From: UBA6163 sp041753075
GTDB lineage: Bacteria > Planctomycetota > Planctomycetia > Pirellulales > Pirellulaceae
Direction: 5' to 3'
DNA: 64,000 nt
NCBI GenBank assembly: GCA_041753075.1
Contig: JBGSVE010000166.1
Location: 1-64,000 of the forward strand
How positions within the stretch are numbered: the first letter of the stretch is position 1; each line of letters opens with the position of its first letter. The translations under genes and the position numbers were made by a program. Positions 24,108-33,120 of the stretch are shown here, one piece after another. The notes beneath the pieces were generated by a model. That model was not told where the DNA came from, searched no databases, and worked only from the letters and a program-made list of their open reading frames with translations.

Positions 24108-26999
24108 ATGGCGGTTTCAGCAAACGACGTTTGGCAACAATTGACACGGATCGGTGTGCTCGATCAATCGCAGTGTCGTGATTGGACCAAACGGTTCCAG
24201 GCATCTAGACTGCGACAAGCGAGTTCAACTGGCGAGTCCGCGCAATCGGAATCGGCTGAGGCTCTGGCGCAGTTTTTGATCGCCAACGCAGTGACGACGA
24301 AATTTCAATCACAGCGATTGCTCGCCGGTCGCGGCAGCGAGTTGCGACTGGGTGACTACGTCGTGCTGGATCGTTGCGACCAATCTCCGCTGAGTCGCTG
24401 GTATCGAGCGCGACACATCGGCACACAGCGCGAGTGTTTTATTTATCCCTGTACCGACGAGCTGACGTCTTCGCGGTGGGTTGATCTCGTTTGGTTAAAG
24501 CCGCATTCAAAGGTCGAAGCGAACGCGTTGCAACCAATTTCCCTGCTGACGTTGAGCGCATCGGATCCCTGGCGCGGCGCGATCTGCTCGGCAATGCCAC
24601 CGGGACGACCGCTGGAACAGTGGGCAGCCGAACAGGGTAAGCTCGATGCGAAAGTAACCGCGAGAATCGGCCGCACGTTGGCCGCTGCACTTGCGACCAT
24701 GCACGCGGCCAACCTAATTCATGGAGCGGTCCGACCAAGCCGTATTTGGTGTGGCGAGAATCGTTCGTTGTGGTTGTTGCGCGACGCGGGACGGCCGCCA
24801 GCAAGTCCGACTGAAACCGTGGCCGAGCATGGCTGGTTTGATGATGATCGACAAGCCAAACGGTACGCCTCGCCCGAGTCTGCCGGCGCGGCTTCAGCGC
24901 CCACGCCGAGCGGCGATCTATTCGCGCTGGCCGCGACAATGTACGAACTGGTGACCGGCGACGATTGGCAACAGGCCGGCGCGAATTATAAACTTCCCGC
25001 ACCGCTTACCGCGGCGCGCGACGGAGGTGCCGTGGGCGATCCGCTGTTGCGCACACTTGCGTATGCATTAGCGCCAACTCCCGAATCTCGCTTTGCCGAT
25101 GTCGGTAGTTTTGGCCAGACGTTGGCGGCGGTAATTTCTGCCTACGAATCGATCGAGCCAACCAAGCAAGTCTCGTCACCCCCGCCGTCACCGCCGAAAT
25201 CGGAACCGGCCAAGAGCGACGCAGCGAAGCTCGAGATCACTCCCGTGGTAAGCCGCGTTGAACAGAAACAAATCGCTGCACCGGAGCAAGAACCGACAAA
25301 ACCAATGCGACCGGCTCGTCGCCGAAAACGGCGGACACGTCGCGGTCCCGTCATCGTCGGCGCGGTCGCGGCGATTGTTTTGCTCGGCATTTGCGCGATA
25401 TTGCTGCTTCCCGACGCCGAACCGGAACGGACCCAGGAAGGTCCGCCTTTGCCACCGCCACCGCCGCGTGTTGAACCAATCGTAGTGCCCACGACGACCG
25501 AAATTGCGAATTTATCCGAACCTGCGGGTTACGAATTGGTCGCCGACGACCGATTGCTATGGGCAGCACCGTGGCCCGGTTCAGGTGATCCAGCATCACT
25601 TGAGTTGTTGCCGCCCGGGGCGCAAATGATCGCGGTGTTGCGCCCTGGTCGCTTTTTAACTGGTTCGGCCGGAGCGTCTTGGCAACAATGGTTTGGTGCC
25701 CAGTGGAGCGACGCGATTGATTCACTCGAGTCGAGATCCGGCATTCCCTTGAACGAAATCGATCGACTTTCAATTGCCTTTTCCACGGGCGCTGCAGGTG
25801 TTCCGCAGACATCGTTTGCGGTGAAGTTACGCGGTTCTGAACCGATCTCGGCGCTCACTAAGTCGTGGGACAGTTCGCCGAGTCGAACGGAGCACGGTAA
25901 GACGCTCTATACAAAGGATTTACCGGAGGGCGATGCGTACTTCATTCCAGCCGATGCCGACGAATCCGCGATCGATCGGTTTGCCTTCGGGCCGCTGGAA
26001 TTGGTCAAGTTGATTGCCGAGAACGACGGCCAGCCGATTCTGTTGCCTCGCGTGCTGCAACAATTGTGGGACAGTTCGCACGCCGAAGCCGATTTGGTCG
26101 CGGTGGCGATCCCAAATTTCTTGTTTGCCGACGGGCGGGCGATGTTAACTCAGTATGCGCCCGCTGGCGTATCGCCGCTGCGCTCACTGCTTATTCCCAA
26201 CACGTCGGGCGTCATTGTCTCAATGTCATTCGTTGACCATTGGTATGGCGAGGCGCGAGTCATCCCCAGCGGTTCGGTCAGTGCACCGGAGATGATGCGA
26301 TTGTTGCAAGAACGAGTTAGCCAATTGCCAACGTCGGCGGAGTCGTTTGCGATCGATGCCGCCGTCGATCCGTCGTGGCGAGCGCTGGCGATTCGGTTGC
26401 CGCAGTTTATGCGAGCGCTGGCTGAGCAAACTCGGTTTGGCGTTTCGCAAACGGTGCCAACGCTTAATTTCTACATGCCCGCCGACGCGGGACCTCAAGT
26501 GATCTTGGCCAGCGCGCTGGCGTTGTCGTCGCCCACGACATCGGGACAAGTCGCTGTCGTGCCCGAACCGACTGCGATGCCGATCATGGGGATCGAGCAG
26601 CAGTTGGATCTGCCGTTCTCGGTCAGCTTCGACCAGGAGTCACTTGAGTTTGCCGTCGCGATGATTCGTGACGAGTTTTCGCGCGTCATCCCGGCTGGCT
26701 CGACGCCACCGACGATCACAATTGTGGGCGGCGATTTGGAGAAGTCAGGCATTACGCAGAACCAACAGATTCGTGATTTCCGAATGCGCGACAAGCCACT
26801 CCGAGAAGCGCTGTGCGAGTTGGTTCGCCAGGCCAACCCGGATAAAACCGTGACCGAGTTGTCGCAGGCGAAGCAGACATTGGTGTGGGCGATCGACCCG
26901 GCGTCAACGCCGTCGGCCCCGGCAATTCTGATTACGACCCGACCGGCGGCAGCCACAAAGGGGATATCGTTGAGCCGAGAATTTATTACTGGCAATTAA
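24108..26999 (+). CDS. Membrane pseudokinase with large extracytoplasmic region
   Basis: A 963-residue protein. Residues about 80-345 follow a Ser/Thr kinase fold, but the catalytic loop reads HGAVRPSRIW (from 205) instead of HRDLKPSN, and the DFG position reads LLRDAG. The metal- and base-binding aspartates are therefore not conserved and it is probably inactive. The ending SGDLFALAATMYELVTGDDW still matches subdomain IX. A proline-rich linker and basic RRRKRRTRR stretch lead to one membrane span (about 413-435). The following 500 residues include a secretin/STN-like hint near the end (SVSFDQESLEFAVAMIRDE, then FRMRDKPLREALCELVR). It may be a scaffold or sensor. It lies 22 bases after hemL. 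Confidence 0.8.
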   Translation: MAVSANDVWQQLTRIGVLDQSQCRDWTKRFQASRLRQASSTGESAQSESAEALAQFLIANAVTTKFQSQRLLAGRGSELRLGDYVVLDRCDQSPLSRWYRARHIGTQRECFIYPCTDELTSSRWVDLVWLKPHSKVEANALQPISLLTLSASDPWRGAICSAMPPGRPLEQWAAEQGKLDAKVTARIGRTLAAALATMHAANLIHGAVRPSRIWCGENRSLWLLRDAGRPPASPTETVAEHGWFDDDRQAKRYASPESAGAASAPTPSGDLFALAATMYELVTGDDWQQAGANYKLPAPLTAARDGGAVGDPLLRTLAYALAPTPESRFADVGSFGQTLAAVISAYESIEPTKQVSSPPPSPPKSEPAKSDAAKLEITPVVSRVEQKQIAAPEQEPTKPMRPARRRKRRTRRGPVIVGAVAAIVLLGICAILLLPDAEPERTQEGPPLPPPPPRVEPIVVPTTTEIANLSEPAGYELVADDRLLWAAPWPGSGDPASLELLPPGAQMIAVLRPGRFLTGSAGASWQQWFGAQWSDAIDSLESRSGIPLNEIDRLSIAFSTGAAGVPQTSFAVKLRGSEPISALTKSWDSSPSRTEHGKTLYTKDLPEGDAYFIPADADESAIDRFAFGPLELVKLIAENDGQPILLPRVLQQLWDSSHAEADLVAVAIPNFLFADGRAMLTQYAPAGVSPLRSLLIPNTSGVIVSMSFVDHWYGEARVIPSGSVSAPEMMRLLQERVSQLPTSAESFAIDAAVDPSWRALAIRLPQFMRALAEQTRFGVSQTVPTLNFYMPADAGPQVILASALALSSPTTSGQVAVVPEPTAMPIMGIEQQLDLPFSVSFDQESLEFAVAMIRDEFSRVIPAGSTPPTITIVGGDLEKSGITQNQQIRDFRMRDKPLREALCELVRQANPDKTVTELSQAKQTLVWAIDPASTPSAPAILITTRPAAATKGISLSREFITGN

Positions 27000-27019
27000 C
27001 TTGTCGCAAAGAAACCGGC

Positions 27020-27074
27020 TGAAACGGTTGCGCAATGTCAGACCGTTTCACCTAGCAGCGATTTAGCTGCTTTT
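27020..27074 (+). terminator. Double hairpin, likely terminator of hemL-pseudokinase transcript
   Basis: TGAAACGGT (27020-27028) pairs with ACCGTTTCA (27042-27050). A second stem AGCAGC (27054-27059) / GCTGCT (27066-27071) runs directly into TTTT. Both lie within 75 bases after the pseudokinase stop. Confidence 0.6.
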
Positions 27075-27090
27075 GGGCAATCGGTGTGGA

Positions 27091-27117
27091 TTGTTGCGAA
27101 GAAATTCAAACTATACT
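27091..27117 (+). promoter_or_regulatory. Weak candidate promoter of ugd
   Basis: TATACT at 27112-27117 is a good -10 hexamer 54 bases before the ugd start. The only -35 candidate, TTGTTG at 27091-27096, has a short 15-base spacer. Confidence 0.28.
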
Positions 27118-27171
27118 GCGAATCTCGGTCGATTTTTACATTTTGCAACTTTGTCGGGAGCGGTGGATTCA

Positions 27172-28515
27172 ATGAGAATCGCAATGATTGGGACGGGATA
27201 CGTCGGTCTGGTGACTGGCACGTGCTTCGCCGAAAGTGGTAACGATGTCGTTTGCGTTGACATCGACCAGGCAAAGATCGACGGACTGAAGCAGGGCAAG
27301 ATTCCGATTTACGAACCCGGTCTACGCGAATTGGTTCTCCGTAACACCGAGAATGGCCAGCTCACATTTACCACCGATATCGCTGACGCGGTCGCCAATT
27401 GTTCGATCATTTATTTGGCGGTGGGAACGCCTCCGGCGGCGGACGGTTCCGCCGACTTGACGGCGCTGAAGAAGGTGATCGACACCATCGCACCGCATTT
27501 GACCGACGATGCGATTGTGGTCACCAAGAGCACCGTGCCGGTTGGTACAAACCAATACATTTATGAGCGTTTGCGATCGTTACTTGGCCGCGATGTCGAT
27601 GTCGCCAGCAATCCCGAATTCCTCAAAGAAGGCGCGGCGATCGACGATTTTATGAAGCCTGACCGCGTCGTCGTCGGCGTGCGACGTGTCGAAGTCGGTC
27701 AAGTTTTGCATGAACTTTACGCACCGTTTTTGCGAACCGACAATCCGTTTTTGGTGATGAGTCCGCAGTCGGCCGAGTTCACCAAGTACGCCGCCAATGC
27801 ACTGCTCAGCACAAAGATTTCGTTCATCAACGAGATGGCAAACTTGTGCGAGCGAATGGGCGGCGACATCAACGACGTGCGTCGCGGAATTGGACACGAC
27901 CAGCGGATTGGTTTCGCGTTCCTGTTCCCCGGTGTTGGCTACGGCGGCAGTTGCTTCCCGAAGGATGTCCGTGCGCTGGCCAGCATGGCCCGCGACCACG
28001 GCTTAGAGCCACGCATCATGGACGCCGTCGATGATGTCAATAATCACCAGAAGCGAGTCTTGGTTGATAAGTTCGAGTCACATTTCGGCGGCGATGTTGG
28101 CGGCAAACGTATCGCCGTTTGGGGATTATCATTCAAGCCACGAACCGACGATATTCGTGAAGCCCCGGCGCTGACGCTGCTCGATTACTTGGTCGCCAAA
28201 GGTGCGACCGTGCAAGTTCATGACCCGGAGTCCGCCGGCCATATTCGTGATATTTATGGTTCGCAGTTGATCTACTGCGAGGCTGCGATGGATGCCTTGA
28301 ATGGTGCCGAAGCGCTGGCAATCAATACCGAGTGGAAGGTTTATCAGAACCCGGACTTCGCGGAAATGCGAACGCGAATGAATGGCCATGTCGTGTTTGA
28401 CGGACGCAATCTTTACGAGCCAGATCGCATGGCCAAGCATGGATTTACCTACTACAGCATTGGCCGCCCGGTCGCATCGTTGCAACACGACGACGCCCCA
28501 TTGACCTGCGGTTGA
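27172..28515 (+). CDS. ugd: UDP-glucose 6-dehydrogenase
   Basis: Oxidises UDP-glucose to UDP-glucuronate with two NAD molecules, supplying an acidic sugar donor for surface polysaccharides. From the ATG at 27172 it has 447 residues. The N-terminal NAD loop is MIGTGYVGLVTGTCFAESG. The middle has STVPVGTNQYIYERL and SNPEFLKEGAAIDDFMKPDRVVVG, and the active-site cysteine is Cys261 in GYGGSCFPKD. The C-terminal domain has AVWGLSFKPRTDDIREAP. The frame extends upstream to 27073, over the candidate promoter, and that part is not homologous. Placed directly before a nucleotide-sugar epimerase, it probably feeds glycan synthesis. Confidence 0.95.
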   Translation: MRIAMIGTGYVGLVTGTCFAESGNDVVCVDIDQAKIDGLKQGKIPIYEPGLRELVLRNTENGQLTFTTDIADAVANCSIIYLAVGTPPAADGSADLTALKKVIDTIAPHLTDDAIVVTKSTVPVGTNQYIYERLRSLLGRDVDVASNPEFLKEGAAIDDFMKPDRVVVGVRRVEVGQVLHELYAPFLRTDNPFLVMSPQSAEFTKYAANALLSTKISFINEMANLCERMGGDINDVRRGIGHDQRIGFAFLFPGVGYGGSCFPKDVRALASMARDHGLEPRIMDAVDDVNNHQKRVLVDKFESHFGGDVGGKRIAVWGLSFKPRTDDIREAPALTLLDYLVAKGATVQVHDPESAGHIRDIYGSQLIYCEAAMDALNGAEALAINTEWKVYQNPDFAEMRTRMNGHVVFDGRNLYEPDRMAKHGFTYYSIGRPVASLQHDDAPLTCG

Positions 28516-28570
28516 GTTTTGCGAGCGGATCGGCGCTATTTGAGAAAGTACCAAGTTAAGTTGTTTGAAT

Positions 28571-29638
28571 ATGAAAGTCATCGTTACTGGTTCGAGTGGA
28601 TTGATTGGTTCAGCATCGGTTCGTCATTACGACGCGCTAGGTGCCGACATCATTGGAATTGACAACGACATGCGAGCCACGTTTTTTGGCCCGCAAGGCA
28701 GCACGCGTTGGAACCAAGAGCGGCTCGAAGGCGAAACAAATCATTTTCGTACCGTTTCGATCGACATTCGCGATCGCGATTCGATCTTGAAGCTGTTCCA
28801 AGACTTAACGCCGGATCTAATTATCCATTGTGCGGCCCAACCGTCACATGATCGCGCTGCGGCAATTCCGTTTTTGGACTTCGAGGTCAACGCGGTCGGG
28901 ACGCTCAATTTGCTCGAAGCAACTCGTCAATTTGCTCCCGATGCCGTGTTCTGCCACATGAGCACGAACAAGGTTTACGGTGATGCTCCCAATGAATTGC
29001 CGTTGGTCGAACTGGAACGCCGCTGGGATTACGCCCGCGAAGAAGATTATCACGGGATTGATGAGCAATGCCGCATCGACCAAACGATGCATTCTCTGTT
29101 TGGTGCGTCGAAGACGGCTGCGGATGTGGTCGCTCAAGAGTATGGTCGTTACTTCGGCATGAAGGTCGGCGTTTTTCGCGGCGGATGTTTGACCGGAGCG
29201 AGTCACAGCGGCGTCGAGTTGCACGGCTTTTTGAGCTACTTGGTCCACGTCGCCGTAACGGGCAAACCGTATACGATTTTTGGTTACAAGGGGAAGCAAG
29301 TCCGTGACCAAATCGAATGCAGCGATGTGGTTCGCGCGTTCGAGGCTTTTTCAAAAAATCCGCGTCCGGGCGAAGTCTATAACATCGGTGGCGGGCGCGA
29401 GAATGCGGCCAGCGTATTGGAGTGCATCGATTTGATCGAAGAACTCAGCGGTCACCGGATCGATTGGACGCTAGGCGATGATAATCGCAAGGGCGATCAC
29501 ATCTGCTACATCAGCGACTTGAGCAAGCTGCGTCGCGATTATCCCGACTGGGATATCACCGTTTCGCTGCGTGAGATGTTGTCCCAGATGATTGCGTTCG
29601 AGCAGAACAAGCATCTCGCCAACCAAACCAGCAGCTAG
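28571..29638 (+). CDS. NAD-dependent nucleotide-sugar epimerase, CDP-paratose 2-epimerase-like
   Basis: A 355-residue extended SDR protein. The Rossmann loop is VTGSSGLIGSASVRHY, followed by STNKVYGDAPNELPL and the C-terminal substrate region GGCLTGASHSGVELHGFLSYLVHVAVTGKPYTIFGYKGKQVRDQI, as in CDP-paratose/CDP-tyvelose 2-epimerase-like proteins. The catalytic YxxxK of classical SDRs reads FGASK here, with Phe where the general base Tyr is expected. I recall the same LFGASK form in related planctomycete and cyanobacterial proteins, so it may be a subfamily trait. A TTG at 28565 is an alternative start. The gene follows ugd by 55 bases. Its stop interlocks with that of the next gene. Confidence 0.86.
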   Translation: MKVIVTGSSGLIGSASVRHYDALGADIIGIDNDMRATFFGPQGSTRWNQERLEGETNHFRTVSIDIRDRDSILKLFQDLTPDLIIHCAAQPSHDRAAAIPFLDFEVNAVGTLNLLEATRQFAPDAVFCHMSTNKVYGDAPNELPLVELERRWDYAREEDYHGIDEQCRIDQTMHSLFGASKTAADVVAQEYGRYFGMKVGVFRGGCLTGASHSGVELHGFLSYLVHVAVTGKPYTIFGYKGKQVRDQIECSDVVRAFEAFSKNPRPGEVYNIGGGRENAASVLECIDLIEELSGHRIDWTLGDDNRKGDHICYISDLSKLRRDYPDWDITVSLREMLSQMIAFEQNKHLANQTSS

Positions 29639-29868
29639 CGATTGCGCAGTTTGTCTTCAGCCTCGGCGGCCTTCAGCGCCGCCGCTTCTTTCGGCAACTT
29701 GAACTCCGGCCCACTGGGGAAATACTGCACATCGTCCTGTAGATAATAAGGACTGGGCAGCGTCTGGCCGTTGAGCGACACCTGACAACCCGTAGCTGCG
29801 ATCAGCGATGTGGCAGTGGCGACAACAAGTACCAACGACTTGCGAGCATGATCTTGATAACGGTTCAT
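29635..29868 (-). CDS. Small lipoprotein
   Basis: A 77-residue protein with a lipoprotein signal: MNRYQDHARKSLVLVVATA, then SLIAATGC with the lipid-acceptor cysteine near residue 28. The mature part of about 50 residues is SLNGQTLPSPYYLQDDVQYFPSGPEFKLPKEAAALK, ending in a charged helix. I recall similar PYYLxDDVQYFPxGPEFKL proteins in planctomycetes, but no function. Its stop codon shares the palindrome CTAG with the convergent epimerase stop. Confidence 0.7.
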   Translation of the reverse strand: MNRYQDHARKSLVLVVATATSLIAATGCQVSLNGQTLPSPYYLQDDVQYFPSGPEFKLPKEAAALKAAEAEDKLRNR

Positions 29869-30083
29869 GGTAGGGATCGCCTTTGCAAACCAACGCAGAA
29901 ATTCGACTCTAGCGGACTTGCCGCCGAATCACCCACAACCGTTATCGACGGATTAACCGTCAAACTTTGACTCAAATTGGTGGGAATCTTGCTTGCCAGG
30001 TGCCGGTAAAGTCTACTCAAGCCGCAAAGCTTTCCCTGCCGATCTAAATTCCGAAGCTTCAATCAACGGAATAGTCGTTTGCC
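29869..30083. other. Divergent spacer between lipoprotein and mlaE-type gene
   Basis: 215 bases. A small inverted repeat GACGG/CCGTC lies near 29949-29963. TTGACT at about 29969 has no convincing -10 at the usual distance. No gene seen. Confidence 0.35.
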
Positions 30084-30953
30084 ATGGCTGGAACCACCTT
30101 TCGCGACGATATCGACCCCGAAATGCGTCCACCGACAAGGTTGACCAATTGGGTGGCGGACTGGGGCGGCATCGTCGTCGATGGCGTGACGACGATTGGC
30201 GATATCACAATCTTTGCCTATCGAATGTTCGCTTGGATGTTCACACGGTTGCCGCGACGTGGCACCACGATGATCAATTTTTATCAGGTCGGCGTCCTCA
30301 GCCTGCCAGTCGTCGCCTTGACAGGAACGTTCATCGGGATGGTGCTAGCGGTCCAGAGTCATCACCAGTTTTATTTGATCGGACTAGAAAGTCGTCTTGG
30401 CGTCGTGATCAATACATCGCTGGTTCGCGAGCTGGGCCCAGTGCTAGCGGCGACTATGCTAGCCGGTCGAGTTGGTAGCGCGATGGCGGCGGTATTGGGC
30501 ACGATGAGAGTTACCGAACAAATCGACGCTTTGACCACGATGGGCGCCGACCCGATTCACTATTTGGTCGTTCCGCGATTCATGGCCTGCATTCTGCTGA
30601 TCCCCGCGCTGACGATCATGGCGGACTTCATGGGGATCGTCGGCGGGTACTTTTACAGCGTCATTATTCTGGGGATTGACCACGCCGCGTATCTGCAAAA
30701 CAGCAGCGACTATGTCAGCGGATACGATTTGTTTACAGGTATTTTCAAGAGCATCTTTTTTGGCGGCATCATTGCGATCGTCAGTTGTTACCGAGGGTTT
30801 CACTGTGAACCCGGTGCCGAAGGCGTGGGCAATGCGGCGACGGCGGCATTTGTGCTGTCATTCGTGTTGATACTGTCGGTGGACCTCGTGCTGAATATTA
30901 TTTTGGACGCGATCTATTATTCGTTTTGGCCTTCGCAACCGTCGTTTCTCTAG
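30084..30953 (+). CDS. mlaE: Mla-type ABC transporter permease
   Basis: A 289-residue integral membrane protein of the MlaE/YrbE family, the permease of phospholipid or lipid transporters that work with MCE proteins at the cell envelope. Family signatures are GTFIGMVLAVQSHHQF, VINTSLVRELGPVLAATMLAGRVGSAMAAVLGTMRVTEQIDALTTMG and DPIHYLVVPRFMACILLIPAL. The N-terminus (about 45 residues before the first amphipathic helix) is longer than in E. coli. It is first of a three-gene cassette with an ATPase and an MCE protein; MlaB- and MlaC-like genes are not present here. Confidence 0.92.
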   Translation: MAGTTFRDDIDPEMRPPTRLTNWVADWGGIVVDGVTTIGDITIFAYRMFAWMFTRLPRRGTTMINFYQVGVLSLPVVALTGTFIGMVLAVQSHHQFYLIGLESRLGVVINTSLVRELGPVLAATMLAGRVGSAMAAVLGTMRVTEQIDALTTMGADPIHYLVVPRFMACILLIPALTIMADFMGIVGGYFYSVIILGIDHAAYLQNSSDYVSGYDLFTGIFKSIFFGGIIAIVSCYRGFHCEPGAEGVGNAATAAFVLSFVLILSVDLVLNIILDAIYYSFWPSQPSFL

Positions 30954-30967
30954 TTCGAGCGGAAAAT

Positions 30968-30992
30968 AAGTGTCCGACCCCAAAGAATTGAA
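30968..30992. repeat. Short element with core GTCCGACCCC
   Basis: AAGTGTCCGACCCCAAAG lies in the 42-base gap between the permease and ATPase genes. It resembles the GTCTGACCC element at 10886-10914. With only two dissimilar copies visible, the relation is tentative. Confidence 0.35.
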
Positions 30993-30995
30993 TTG

Positions 30996-31835
30996 ATGTC
31001 AACAACGCCACCACCCGAAACCGCCGAGCCACTGCTGGTCGATGCCCGCGCGATATCGGTCCGTTTCGAGACGCAAACGATTTTGCATGACGTCACGCTC
31101 GAAATTCCGCGCGGCCAGACGTTGGCAATCATTGGCGAATCGGGTTGTGGAAAAACGGTGCTCATGAAAACGTTGGTCGGCTTGATTGCGCCAACGGCGG
31201 GACAAGTATGCTTCGACGGTCGCGATTTGGTCAAGATGAATCCGCTTGAATTGACACAAGCTCGCCGCCGCTTTGGGTTTGTGTTCCAAAATGCGGCGCT
31301 GTTTGACAGCATGAACATTTTCGACAACGTCGCGTTTCCCATTCGCCAACATGAAGCGGCCAGTGACCACGAAATCGAATCTCGCGTAATGCAGCACTTG
31401 GCCGAAGTCGGATTGCCCGCCGAGGTCGCGCGAAAACGACCGGCTGAGTTGTCCGGCGGCATGAGGAAGCGCGTCGGCTTGGCGCGAGCCTTGATCTTGC
31501 ACCCCGAATTGCTTGTCTACGACGAGCCGACGACGGGATTAGATCCGATCATGAGCGACGTCATCAACGAATTGATCCTTGGCACGCGGCGGCGATATCC
31601 GGTGACCAGCGTCGTGGTAACGCACGACATGCGAACGGCTCGCAAGGTCGCCAATCGCGTCATCATGTTGTACCCGCGACGACGACTTGAAGCGGGCCAA
31701 TCACAGGTGCTGTTTGATGGGTCACCGACGGGATTGGATAACGCCGAGGATCGGCGTGTGCGGCAATTTGTTCGCGGTGAAGCGGGCGAGCGGCTTGATG
31801 AATTGACTCGGCAACGACAAGCGGTTTTAACGTAA
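30996..31835 (+). CDS. mlaF: Mla-type ABC transporter ATP-binding protein
   Basis: A 279-residue ABC ATPase that powers lipid transport with the preceding permease. Visible are Walker A GESGCGKTVLMKTLVG, Q-loop FVFQNAALFDSMNIFDNVAFP, signature LSGGMRKRVGLARALI, Walker B LLVYDEPTTGLDP and H-loop VVTHDMRTA. The FQNAALFDSMNIFDNV form is typical of MlaF/Ttg2A. The ATG at 30996 is preferred over the TTG at 30993. It is 20 bases upstream of the MCE gene. Confidence 0.94.
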   Translation: MSTTPPPETAEPLLVDARAISVRFETQTILHDVTLEIPRGQTLAIIGESGCGKTVLMKTLVGLIAPTAGQVCFDGRDLVKMNPLELTQARRRFGFVFQNAALFDSMNIFDNVAFPIRQHEAASDHEIESRVMQHLAEVGLPAEVARKRPAELSGGMRKRVGLARALILHPELLVYDEPTTGLDPIMSDVINELILGTRRRYPVTSVVVTHDMRTARKVANRVIMLYPRRRLEAGQSQVLFDGSPTGLDNAEDRRVRQFVRGEAGERLDELTRQRQAVLT

Positions 31836-31855
31836 CCAAAGATCGGGAATGAATC

Positions 31856-33112
31856 ATGGATGATGCAAAACTTCGATTCGGTGTAGGCGTGCTCGTGCTG
31901 TCGGCTGTCGGCGTCGGCGTGATCCTGACGTTCTTGTTTGGCGCTTTCCCGGCGTTCTTGGCGCGTAACTACATGCTGACCGTCGACATCGACTCGGCGG
32001 CGGGTGTCAGTCCCAATACGCCGGTGCTGCGCGACGGCGTACGCATTGGCCGCGTCACTGATATCAAACTCAAGCCCGAAGGCGGCGTGCAATTGACGTT
32101 GGCAATCGACGCCAACCGTCAATTGACACGGACCTATGTGCCGCGAATCGGTACCGGTTCGTTCATCACGGGCGATGCAAAAATTGAGTTTCAAAAAGAC
32201 TTGGACGCGGCGCTGGTAAACCTCGACGGCCAAGCGCCGTTCGGCCAAGAACGAACACTCGAAAACAATCGTTGGGATCCCGCCGAAGAACTGCTTGCCA
32301 GCACAATTTACGGCGACGGCGACTACATCCGCAGCAGCAGCAAGAACGGCGATGATCCGTTGGCGGCAATTGCCAATCTCGAAGACGACGTGCGTACGAC
32401 GCTGGTTTCGATGCAGCGCGCCGGCGCGGCGATCGAGTCCGCCGGCAATTCGGTCAATGAGTTGGCCGGGTCAGTGCGCAGCGTTGTCTCGGATAACGAA
32501 GGCAGCATTGGCAGCATCGCGGCCAAGGCAACCGATTCACTCGACCAATTCCAACTTGCCATGAACGATATCCGTTCGATTGTCAATGATCCCGAGTTGC
32601 GGGCGCGGTTGATTGAATCACTCGATGCGCTGCCGCGAGTGCTCGATGAAGCGGAAGACGCGATCGCGTCGACGAAGCGGACGATGGACCAGTTTGAGCG
32701 AGTTGGCTTGGCCGCCGAAGAAGCGGTTGGTGCCGCCGGCGAAACGTTCCAGTCGATTGATCGCACGGTCAAAAATGTCGAGCGGATCACCGAACCAATT
32801 GCCCAGCGCAGCGATGAACTTATCGAGCAGGTATTGGTCAGTTTCAAAAACTTAGACAGCGCGTTGGTCGAGATCAGCACCTTCGGCCAAATGATCAACA
32901 CCAGCGACGGAACGCTCCGCAAGCTGATCGAAGACGACGAAATCTACTTCCAGGTGAAGCGAACGATCGGCAACATCGAAAACGCCTCGTCGCGGATTCG
33001 CCCGATCATGGACGATGTGCGAATCTTCACTGATAAACTGGCCCGCGACCCGCGCGAGCTAGGTGTCAAAGGTGCGCTCAGCAAGCGACCCAGTGGCACC
33101 GGACTGAAATAA
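31856..33112 (+). CDS. MCE domain lipid-transport protein, MlaD-like
   Basis: A 418-residue protein anchored by one N-terminal span (about 8-30). The MCE domain follows (about 37-120) with VDIDSAAGVSPNTPVLRDGVRIGRVTDIKL and IGTGSFITGDAKIEF. The C-terminal 270 residues are predicted mainly helical, with a long heptad-like region (IANLEDDVRTTL to VLVSFKNLDSALVEISTF). This suits the helical barrel or needle that longer MCE proteins build across the periplasm; E. coli MlaD is only 183 residues. It is expected to form a hexamer that binds lipid and couples to the permease and ATPase before it. Confidence 0.92.
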   Translation: MDDAKLRFGVGVLVLSAVGVGVILTFLFGAFPAFLARNYMLTVDIDSAAGVSPNTPVLRDGVRIGRVTDIKLKPEGGVQLTLAIDANRQLTRTYVPRIGTGSFITGDAKIEFQKDLDAALVNLDGQAPFGQERTLENNRWDPAEELLASTIYGDGDYIRSSSKNGDDPLAAIANLEDDVRTTLVSMQRAGAAIESAGNSVNELAGSVRSVVSDNEGSIGSIAAKATDSLDQFQLAMNDIRSIVNDPELRARLIESLDALPRVLDEAEDAIASTKRTMDQFERVGLAAEEAVGAAGETFQSIDRTVKNVERITEPIAQRSDELIEQVLVSFKNLDSALVEISTFGQMINTSDGTLRKLIEDDEIYFQVKRTIGNIENASSRIRPIMDDVRIFTDKLARDPRELGVKGALSKRPSGTGLK

Positions 33113-33120
33113 GCGATCAG

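Noticed and set aside
27073..27171. N-terminal extension of ugd from 27073
   Set aside because: It covers the terminator and candidate promoter region and has no homology; MRIAMIGTGYVG is the standard start.
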